Shown here piece after piece: positions 34,103-40,372 of a DNA stretch of 40,372 nucleotides. The DNA is from Candidatus Phocaeicola faecipullorum (lineage in GTDB: Bacteria; Bacteroidota; Bacteroidia; Bacteroidales; Bacteroidaceae). The translations under genes were made by a program, and so were the position numbers. Position 1 is the first letter of the stretch. Each line of letters begins with the position of its first letter. Where the stretch lies: contig JAHLFB010000018.1 in the NCBI GenBank assembly GCA_018884025.1, forward strand, positions 1 through 40,372, in the 5' to 3' direction. The notes under the pieces are model-generated. The model made no database searches. It had not been told where the DNA came from and worked only from the letters and a program-made list of their open reading frames with translations.

Positions 34103-35512
34103 TTATCTAACTCTTAATGTAGCTTCAATTTCGTCTATCTCACTCTTGAACGCTTTGTCAACATCTACCTGATCTTTCACTATCTTGCAAGCGTGTAATA
34201 CGGTAGCATGGTCTTTTTTACCGATAAGCTGTCCAATCTTTGATGAAGATGTATCTGTGTGTTTTTTTGCAAGATACATGGCTACCTGTCTTACTTGTAC
34301 AACTTCTCTTTTTCTTGTTTTTGTATGTATAGTTGAAGTATCAACCTTATAGTAGTTGCATACCTTTTCTATAATGTCTTCTACAGTTACAGGTTTTACT
34401 TCGGCACACTTGACAGCTTTTCTTACAATTCTTTGTGTTAAATCTATGTCTATATCGCGTTTGAAAAGTATTGATTGTGCCAAAAGTGAGTTAACTATAC
34501 CTTCAAGTTCACGTACACTTTCATTTACATTTTCAGCGATATAGCTGATAACAGATTCTGAAATGGTCAATCCGTCTTTACGTATCTTATTTCTCAAGAT
34601 ATTTTTACGAAGTTCAGTATCAGGCTTTTCCAATTCTGCTACCAGTCCCCATTTAAAACGTGTCAGCAATCGGTCTTCCATTCCTTGCAACATAACAGGT
34701 GCGCGGTCTGAAGTCAATATAAGCTGCTTGCCATTCTGATGTAAATGGTTGAATATATGGAAGAAGGTGTTCTGTGTTTTTGTAACACCTGCAAATTCCT
34801 GTATATCATCGATGATGAGTACGTCTATTGTCTGATAGAACGTTATGAAATCATTAAAGTGATTGGTTCTTACGGAATCTGTGTATTGCACCTGGAACAA
34901 ATGTGCGGATACATATAAAACACGTTTCTCAGGATATAGTTCTTTTATGCGTGTACCAATTGCGTTGACAAGATGTGTCTTGCCGACTCCTGATGGTCCA
35001 TAAATAAACAATGGGTTGAAAGTACGTGCAGGGTTCATGGCTACAGTTTCAGCTACTGTCCTTGAAAACTCATTACTCGTACCTTTAATAAAGTTGTCAA
35101 AATTATAATTAGGATTCAGATGTGGGTCTAAATCTTGAACTACCTGTGCTTGTAATGGATTTGGGGTTTTATTGGCATTTTGTATGTTTCCTTGTTGCTG
35201 GACTGCCTGTGAACGTTTTCCCCCTTCTACATTAACAGATATTTGATTAGTCTTGTCTGTTAGTATAGAATACATCAGTTCCGTGCCTTCGCCTATTTCT
35301 TTATATATGGCTGCACGGAGCAATCCGACGTACTTTTCTTCCAAATATTCATAGAAGAAAGGACTTGGTACCCCTATAGTTAATGCCTTATTGTCATATT
35401 TTAATGGAACAATAGGCTCGAACCATGTTTTATAAGCAGTTGCGTTTACGTTGTCTCTAATGAACATAAGACACTTGTTCCATAACGCAATAGCCTGATT
35501 CCCTTCAATCAT
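34103..35512 (-). CDS. dnaA: Chromosomal replication initiator DnaA
   Basis: 469 residues. Domain I (1-85) has [13 protein letters not shown] and [11 protein letters not shown]; a Gln/Asn-rich linker covers about 90-130; the AAA+ domain starts at NFDNFIKG with Walker [10 protein letters not shown] (172-180) and Walker B VLIIDDIQ (231-238); domain IV near the C-terminus has the box-binding signature [13 protein letters not shown]. It opens the replication origin. It is downstream of a 333-nt gap, and the mlaD-like and amidase genes lie beyond on the same strand. Confidence 0.98.
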   Translation of the reverse strand: MIEGNQAIALWNKCLMFIRDNVNATAYKTWFEPIVPLKYDNKALTIGVPSPFFYEYLEEKYVGLLRAAIYKEIGEGTELMYSILTDKTNQISVNVEGGKRSQAVQQQGNIQNANKTPNPLQAQVVQDLDPHLNPNYNFDNFIKGTSNEFSRTVAETVAMNPARTFNPLFIYGPSGVGKTHLVNAIGTRIKELYPEKRVLYVSAHLFQVQYTDSVRTNHFNDFITFYQTIDVLIIDDIQEFAGVTKTQNTFFHIFNHLHQNGKQLILTSDRAPVMLQGMEDRLLTRFKWGLVAELEKPDTELRKNILRNKIRKDGLTISESVISYIAENVNESVRELEGIVNSLLAQSILFKRDIDIDLTQRIVRKAVKCAEVKPVTVEDIIEKVCNYYKVDTSTIHTKTRKREVVQVRQVAMYLAKKHTDTSSSKIGQLIGKKDHATVLHACKIVKDQVDVDKAFKSEIDEIEATLRVR

Positions 35513-35845
35513 ATTTTTTATTTATAATCTATGTTTCTTTAATGGCTTATTATCTACGCTGCAAATTTCGTGATGAATTTTCAGAAAAACAAATTGAATT
35601 TTTCTTGCTTTTTTGCTTTTTATTGTATCTGTTTGATATTCAGTGCGATACAAAGCTATAGCAAAAAGCAATAATCTATATTGTTATAAGTTTGTAATAT
35701 CTTGAAAATAAGATGATTGTTTATTGCTATAGCCTGTTGATAACTTATTTTGTATAAAATATAATATATTGAATATCAATGTAAAAACACTTCTTTAAAA
35801 TGCTTATTTAGAAAAGATGTTATTTAGACTTTTTCTATATAGCTT
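35513..35845. other. AT-rich region upstream of dnaA
   Basis: No gene is seen. It holds an inverted pair GCTATAGCAA (35655-35664) and TTGCTATAGC (35724-35733), and one DnaA-box-like TTATCAACA on the minus strand (35735-35743). Too few boxes are present to call an origin. It contains the dnaA promoter by position, but no exact TANNTTTG box is seen. Confidence 0.45.
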
Positions 35846-36733
35846 TTATTTGCTCTTTCTGCCGAATAATGAGAAGTGTACATATCTTTTAGGATTTTCC
35901 TGCAAGTCTTTTAATAATGAAGCAGCATTTTCAGATGTCGCGTTCAGGTTGTTGTAAAGTTCAGGATCGTTAAGCAACAAGCCGATAGTATTGTCTTTTT
36001 TATTGAGCTTGTCAGTAAGAGCATATACATTTTTCAGAGTTTCATCAATCTTATTAAATGTTGCGGCATAATCGATACCTTTCAGATTTCCGCTTATGAC
36101 TTTTAAATCTTCTGTTATGGCAGTTACATTTCCTGTTAGTTTTGGAATATCGTTACTCATTAGACGCTGTAAATGGTTGCTTGTCTGGTTTAATGAAGCT
36201 GTAATCTGTTCAGCATTCTTCAGTGTATTTCCAATTGCCGGATCTGCCAGTATTTTGTTTAGTGATGATAAAATTGAATCCAGTTTAGGCATCATCTTTT
36301 CCATTTGTGGCAGTAAGTCCTTTTCTGCTTTTGCCATTATCCCGTTGTTGGCATATCCTTCTATGGTATCTCCAGGAGCAATAGTTTGATTTTCTCCATA
36401 GTTCATTATCAGGTTCATTTTTACAGTACCAAGCATTTCTGTTACCAATTCTGCCTTACTTCCAACAGGTATTTTTATGTTATCATCCATATCAATTCCA
36501 ACGGTTATGTGGCCTGGCTTATTGAAATTGTACTGTATGTCCCTTACTAAACCTACCTTGAAACCGTTTGCATAAACAGGGCTGGAAAGAGCCAGTCCGT
36601 TGACTTCTGTATAGTCAACATGATAATAACTTTCTGATTTGAACATGTTTATACCTTTAAGGTAGTTGATGCCAATAAAAAGGATAATCAATGCTACAAT
36701 GGCTGCAATTCCTATTTTAAATTCTTTTTTCAT
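35846..36733 (-). CDS. MCE/MlaD-family lipid-transfer protein
   Basis: 295 residues: one N-terminal membrane anchor (about 7-24), an MCE domain (about 35-115, YYHVDYTEVNGLALSSPVYANGFKVG and VTEMLGTVKMNLIM in parts) and a long helical C-terminal part with coiled-coil character. It belongs to the MlaD family that carries phospholipids between membranes with MlaE/MlaF; those genes are not in the window. The amidase gene ends 23 nt upstream, so the two form an envelope-related operon. Confidence 0.88.
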   Translation of the reverse strand: MKKEFKIGIAAIVALIILFIGINYLKGINMFKSESYYHVDYTEVNGLALSSPVYANGFKVGLVRDIQYNFNKPGHITVGIDMDDNIKIPVGSKAELVTEMLGTVKMNLIMNYGENQTIAPGDTIEGYANNGIMAKAEKDLLPQMEKMMPKLDSILSSLNKILADPAIGNTLKNAEQITASLNQTSNHLQRLMSNDIPKLTGNVTAITEDLKVISGNLKGIDYAATFNKIDETLKNVYALTDKLNKKDNTIGLLLNDPELYNNLNATSENAASLLKDLQENPKRYVHFSLFGRKSK

Positions 36734-36756
36734 AATTGTTGTCTATATTAATAAGT

Positions 36757-37881
36757 TTATTTTCTATTCTTGAATTCTTTGATAGCTTGGTTTATATTCA
36801 TTTTCTTTCCATCTTTGAATGCGATTACAAAAGCGTCTTTGAATTTGTGGTCAACGATTCGTCGTTTTATCCTCAAAATATTATTGTAATCGCTATCCTC
36901 TGCGTATGTGTATTTTATGAGTCCGTTTTCCTTATAATAATCAACAGGTTTAAGTCCTTTGAACTGTTTGTTGTTTTGGGATAGAACCCTGTCAGATGTT
37001 AAAATCTGTATTTTGAATACAAGATCAGATTTCTTTTCAGTGGTTTCTTTTTCGTTGATTATATTGTCACTGCTCTTTTGTTGTGTTTGTACTTTATTTG
37101 TTATGTTTTTGGGCGCATTGTTTTTATAGTTTATAAAAGCATTATATATTGCGCTTGATAAATCTGATGTTCCTTTGTCTGACAGAAGGTACGATTCTTC
37201 CGAGTAGTTTGAAATATATCCGAGTTCTATAAGTACGCTTGGCATTGATGTTTCCCTTAAAACAAGAAATCCTGCCTGATGTACTCCTTTGTCTATTCTG
37301 TTATAGTTTTTAAATTGTTTTTGTACCAGTGTCGCAAAGTTAACGCTTTGTGCCATGTTTTTGTCTTGCATGAATTCAAAGATTATATAACTTTCAGACG
37401 AATTCGGATTAAATCCTGCATATCTTTGTTTATAATTGTCCTCTATAAGTATAACCGAGTTTTCTTTCTTTGCTACCTCCAGATTTTCTTCTGTTCTATG
37501 CAATCCTAAAGTATATGTCTCTGTTCCTCTGACGTTGGCGTTTCTTTGAGCTACCGCATTGGTATGTATTGAAATAAAGAGGTTTGCCTTTGCATTGTTC
37601 GCAATTTCAGCTCTTTTGTGTAAAGGAACGAATATATCGCTGCGTCTTGTATATACCACTTTAGTATCTTTACAGTTGTTCTCTATAAGTTTACCAAGTT
37701 TGATGGCGACGTTAAGATTTATGTTCTTTTCTTTTCCTTTTCTTCCAATAGCTCCAGGGTCGTTACCTCCGTGTCCAGGGTCGATAACTACTACGAACTT
37801 GTCATCGTTAGTCTTTCCTGTTACGTATTGCGCTATTAAACAAGAACATAAAATAAAGAGTAGCCTATATATAATATTCAT
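36757..37881 (-). CDS. N-acetylmuramoyl-L-alanine amidase (Amidase_3)
   Basis: 374 residues from the ATG at 37881 (MNIIYRLLF), preferred because the upstream in-frame ATG at 37899 is only 8 nt from the -7 box. A signal peptide covers about 1-22. The zinc enzyme core has VVIDPGHGG (His37), GKEKNINL (Glu51), SIHTNA (His106) and VLIELGYISN with the catalytic Glu. After residue 235 comes a Lys/Gln-rich linker and a C-terminal segment (FKIQILTSDR...) that looks SPOR-like. It cuts the bond between MurNAc and the stem peptide during cell separation. Confidence 0.92.
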   Translation of the reverse strand: MNIIYRLLFILCSCLIAQYVTGKTNDDKFVVVIDPGHGGNDPGAIGRKGKEKNINLNVAIKLGKLIENNCKDTKVVYTRRSDIFVPLHKRAEIANNAKANLFISIHTNAVAQRNANVRGTETYTLGLHRTEENLEVAKKENSVILIEDNYKQRYAGFNPNSSESYIIFEFMQDKNMAQSVNFATLVQKQFKNYNRIDKGVHQAGFLVLRETSMPSVLIELGYISNYSEESYLLSDKGTSDLSSAIYNAFINYKNNAPKNITNKVQTQQKSSDNIINEKETTEKKSDLVFKIQILTSDRVLSQNNKQFKGLKPVDYYKENGLIKYTYAEDSDYNNILRIKRRIVDHKFKDAFVIAFKDGKKMNINQAIKEFKNRK

Positions 37882-37906
37882 TTTATTAAACGTAAACATA
37901 CGGGTG

Positions 37907-37914
37907 CAAAGTTA
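37907..37914 (-). promoter_or_regulatory. -7 box of the amidase/mlaD operon
   Basis: The minus strand reads TAACTTTG, 26 nt before the chosen start codon. No exact -33 TTG. Confidence 0.5.
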
Positions 37915-38017
37915 ATACATTTTGTCTATTACTTCGCTGTAGCCTTTAAGATTTTATTTTTTATTGACTAAAAACAGTAAAATATACTATTTCATCTGAT
38001 ATTCTGACTTTTTTTCA

Positions 38018-38025
38018 TATCTTTG
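38018..38025 (+). promoter_or_regulatory. Candidate -7 box of folD
   Basis: TATCTTTG, 69 nt upstream of the folD start; -33 element unclear. Confidence 0.45.
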
Positions 38026-38093
38026 TCATAATAAGCGGAGTTGAAATGCTTCAAAACAATTTTTATTTTATGTAATTATTAAATTTAGGGCTT

Positions 38094-38975
38094 ATGATAT
38101 TGATTGACGGTAAGGCTATATCTGAACAGGTAAAACAGGAAATAGCTCAGGAAGTGGCTCAGATAGTTGCTTCCGGTGGAAAGCGTCCACATTTGGCTGC
38201 CATACTTGTAGGGCATGATGGAGGCAGCGAAACTTATGTAGCTAATAAAGTGAAGGCTTGCGAAGTTTGCGGTTTCAAATCAACGTTGATAAGATTTGAA
38301 TCGGATGTTACGGAAGATGAGTTGCTTGCAAAAGTTAGAGAACTCAATGCGGATGAAGATGTGGATGGTTTTATTGTTCAGTTGCCTTTGCCTAAACATA
38401 TTTCTGAACAGAAGGTTATTGAAGCCATTGATTACAGAAAAGATGTTGATGGATTCCATCCTATTAATGTCGGCCGTATGTCGATAGGTTTGCCATGTTA
38501 TGTCTCAGCTACTCCTAATGGTATTTTAGAACTTCTTAAAAGGTATAATATAGAGACAAGCGGAAAGAAATGTGTGGTTCTGGGTAGAAGCAATATTGTA
38601 GGAAAACCTATGGCTATGTTGATGATGCAAAAAGCATATCCGGGTGATGCTACAGTTACGGTTTGTCACAGCAGAAGCAAGAACCTTGTAGAAGAATGCC
38701 GTGAAGCGGATATTATCATAGCAGCTTTGGGACAGCCTGAATTTGTAACAGCAGGAATGGTGAAGGAAGGAGCTGTTGTTATTGATGTTGGTACGACCCG
38801 TGTGCCGGACGCAAGCAGGAAGTCTGGTTTCAAATTGACAGGAGACGTCAAGTTTGACGAGGTCGCTCCAAAATGTTCATATATTACTCCGGTTCCTGGG
38901 GGTGTAGGACCTATGACAATTGTTTCGTTGATGAAAAATACACTTTTGGCAGGTAAAAAAGCTATATATAAATAA
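38094..38975 (+). CDS. folD: Bifunctional methylenetetrahydrofolate dehydrogenase/cyclohydrolase
   Basis: 293 residues, standard length. [12 protein letters not shown] holds Tyr48 and the catalytic Lys52; [26 protein letters not shown] and the NADP-binding [14 protein letters not shown] follow, with [19 protein letters not shown] near the end. It oxidises 5,10-methylene-THF and opens the methenyl ring to give 10-formyl-THF for purine synthesis. It stands alone; no clear terminator follows. Confidence 0.97.
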   Translation: MILIDGKAISEQVKQEIAQEVAQIVASGGKRPHLAAILVGHDGGSETYVANKVKACEVCGFKSTLIRFESDVTEDELLAKVRELNADEDVDGFIVQLPLPKHISEQKVIEAIDYRKDVDGFHPINVGRMSIGLPCYVSATPNGILELLKRYNIETSGKKCVVLGRSNIVGKPMAMLMMQKAYPGDATVTVCHSRSKNLVEECREADIIIAALGQPEFVTAGMVKEGAVVIDVGTTRVPDASRKSGFKLTGDVKFDEVAPKCSYITPVPGGVGPMTIVSLMKNTLLAGKKAIYK

Positions 38976-39082
38976 TTTAAGTTTTGTAATGCTTGGAATT
39001 CATATCCAATTGTAATTAATATCTTTAACTTCTGTATATTGACAGAAATAGAAAGAAATCAGGAGAATATATTGTAATATAT

Positions 39083-40162
39083 ATGTGTATAGGTAAAATA
39101 TATACTTTATTGTTGTTGCCGACTGTTTTATTACTGTCGGCAACAACTGTTTATGCAGTTTCGGCAGATACTCTTACCATTTATTTTGCGGGAGATCTGA
39201 TGCAACATGAAGCGCAGATAAAATCGGCAAAACGTTCTGACGGGAGTTTTGATTATAGTAAATGTTTTTCTTATGTAAAACAATATATTCGGGCAGCTGA
39301 TATTGCAGTTGGAAATCTTGAGGTTACTCTAGGTGGAACTCCTTATAGAGGATATCCGGCTTTCAGTGCGCCTGATGAATATCTGTATGCTATACGTGAT
39401 GCCGGTTTTGATGTGTTGATGACTGCCAATAATCATTGTCTCGACAGAGGAAGCAATGGACTGGTCCGTACTATTGGAATGCTTGACTCTCTCAGGTTAA
39501 AGCATGCAGGTACATATATAGATAAGGATGATAGGATAAATAATTACCCTTTACTGGTAGAGAGTAAAGGTTTTAAGGTGGTTTTTCTGAACGCTACTTA
39601 TGGAACTAACGGTATCTCCGTTACTCACCCTCGGATAGTTAATTATATAGACAGAAAACAGCTAGAGAATGATATAATGAAGGCACGTCTTATGAAACCT
39701 GATATAATAATAGCTTTCATGCATTGGGGAAATGAGTATCAGACCAAGCCTTCTAAAAATGAAATTGAACTTGCCAGATGGATGATTAATATGGGAGTTG
39801 ATCACGTAATAGGTTCGCACCCTCATGTTATACAGCCTGTTGAAATTATTGGTGATACACTTGCGCCTCAGAAACATTTTATTGCATATTCTCTGGGAAA
39901 TTATATTTCAAATATGAGTGCCCGCCATACTGATGGCGGGTTGGCTGTAAAGCTCGTTTTTAAAAAAGTTGATGGTATTACTCGTCTGCTTTCATATGAT
40001 TATTCTTTTGTCTGGACGTCAAGACCGGCTTTAAGTGGAAAGCAGGATTTTATACTTTATCCTGAGCAAATTGGTGGTGAATATCTTAATGATGCCGAGA
40101 AATTACGGATGAAAAGGTACTTAAATGATGCTGAAACTGTATTGAGTAACGGGATAAATTGA
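39083..40162 (+). CDS. CapA-family (poly-gamma-glutamate capsule-type) metallophosphatase-fold protein
   Basis: 359 residues with a signal peptide (about 1-26). The CapA fold markers are TIYFAGDLMQHEAQI, VGNLEVTL, TANNHCLDRG, FMHWGNEYQ and GSHPHVIQP, giving the Asp, Asn and His ligands of a two-metal site; the SLGNYISN segment is also typical. In Bacteroidales these proteins are not linked to a glutamate capsule operon, and the true substrate is unknown. The ribosome site is AT-rich with AGGAG upstream (39060-39064). Confidence 0.9.
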   Translation: MCIGKIYTLLLLPTVLLLSATTVYAVSADTLTIYFAGDLMQHEAQIKSAKRSDGSFDYSKCFSYVKQYIRAADIAVGNLEVTLGGTPYRGYPAFSAPDEYLYAIRDAGFDVLMTANNHCLDRGSNGLVRTIGMLDSLRLKHAGTYIDKDDRINNYPLLVESKGFKVVFLNATYGTNGISVTHPRIVNYIDRKQLENDIMKARLMKPDIIIAFMHWGNEYQTKPSKNEIELARWMINMGVDHVIGSHPHVIQPVEIIGDTLAPQKHFIAYSLGNYISNMSARHTDGGLAVKLVFKKVDGITRLLSYDYSFVWTSRPALSGKQDFILYPEQIGGEYLNDAEKLRMKRYLNDAETVLSNGIN

Positions 40163-40199
40163 ACAAAAACGGACATTTTTGAAAAAAACGGAAGAAAAG

Positions 40200-40230
40200 T
40201 TTGCAAAACCGGAAATAATGCGTACCTTTG
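40200..40230 (+). promoter_or_regulatory. Promoter of the tRNA-His gene
   Basis: TTTG (40200-40203), 19 nt, then TACCTTTG (40223-40230), 30 nt before the mature tRNA. Confidence 0.75.
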
Positions 40231-40259
40231 CAACGCTTTTGAAAGGAAAGCCAACATAT

Positions 40260-40334
40260 GGTGACTATAGTTCAGTTGGTTAGAGCGTCAGATTGTGGTT
40301 CTGAATGTCGTGGGTTCGAGTCCCACTAGTCACC
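40260..40334 (+). tRNA. tRNA-His (anticodon GTG)
   Basis: The acceptor stem GTGACTA (40261-40267) pairs with TAGTCAC (40327-40333). The anticodon stem TCAGA/TCTGA encloses loop TTGTGGT with anticodon GTG at 40295-40297. The T arm has GGGTTCGAGTCCC. An extra G at 40260 can be the G-1 typical of tRNA-His opposite C73 (40334). CCA is not encoded. Confidence 0.95.
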
Positions 40335-40358
40335 CGCTCCTTCTTTCAATAGTAAAAT

Positions 40359-40372
40359 GGTGATTATAGTTC
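40359..40372 (+). tRNA. Start of a second tRNA, cut by the window edge
   Basis: GGTGATTATAGTTC matches the first 14 bases of the tRNA-His (with G-1) except for one base, 24 nt after its end. It is likely another tRNA in the same transcript; its anticodon lies outside the window. Confidence 0.55.

Noticed and set aside
35513..35845. Chromosomal origin oriC
   Set aside because: Only one imperfect DnaA box and no cluster; AT-richness alone is not enough.

Overview
This looks like a chromosomal segment from a Bacteroidales bacterium (Bacteroides/Prevotella-type gut anaerobe). The signs are a SusC/SusD outer-membrane pair, a DUF5020 barrel, an HU-like protein with an extended tail, methylmalonyl-CoA mutase genes of the succinate-propionate pathway, and many copies of the Bacteroidales promoter -7 box TANNTTTG, several with TTTG or TTG about 19-20 nt upstream. 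Nearly all genes are intact; serB at the left edge and a second tRNA at the right edge are cut by the window.

Layout. 1-4.4 kb: serB (partial) and a divergent GH29-like secreted protein on the minus strand; then, on the plus strand, a Tsx-like outer-membrane channel and an NCS2 purine permease, which read as a purine uptake operon. 4.5-10.5 kb: an AT-rich accessory island with an AAA-ATPase/PD-(D/E)XK protein, a compact Cas12f-like effector with its own small CRISPR array, an HU-like protein, an XRE regulator and an orphan double-HTH protein. 10.6-14.7 kb: mutB and mutA (minus). 14.9-18.4 kb: an AspT/YidE-type transporter and an ABC-F ATPase (plus). 18.5-27.7 kb: SusD and SusC (minus) divergent from a tricorn-like S41 protease and a lipoprotein (plus), possibly a peptide-utilisation locus. 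27.7-31.3 kb: ygiQ with a small upstream gene, and a YeiH-type exporter (minus), separated by a 22-bp palindromic tandem repeat. 31.5-34 kb: a DUF5715/M15-like lipoprotein, truA and a DMT transporter (plus). 34.1-37.9 kb: dnaA, an MCE/MlaD protein and a cell-wall amidase (minus). 38.1-40.4 kb: folD, a CapA-family phosphatase-fold protein, tRNA-His(GTG) and the start of another tRNA (plus).

The most interesting system is at 6146-7972: a 471-residue Cas12f-type (type V-F) effector with an intact RuvC D-E-D triad and a zinc ribbon. It is followed by a 110-nt structured region that is a good tracrRNA candidate, then three CRISPR repeats (36, 36 and a 25-nt internally deleted copy) separated by two spacers of exactly 30 nt. 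No cas1, cas2, cas4 or transposase is near. One spacer carries a Bacteroidales promoter -7 box on its complement, which raises the possibility of promoter-directed guides.

Family names here come from reading the translated proteins and from recalled family features; no database search was possible.
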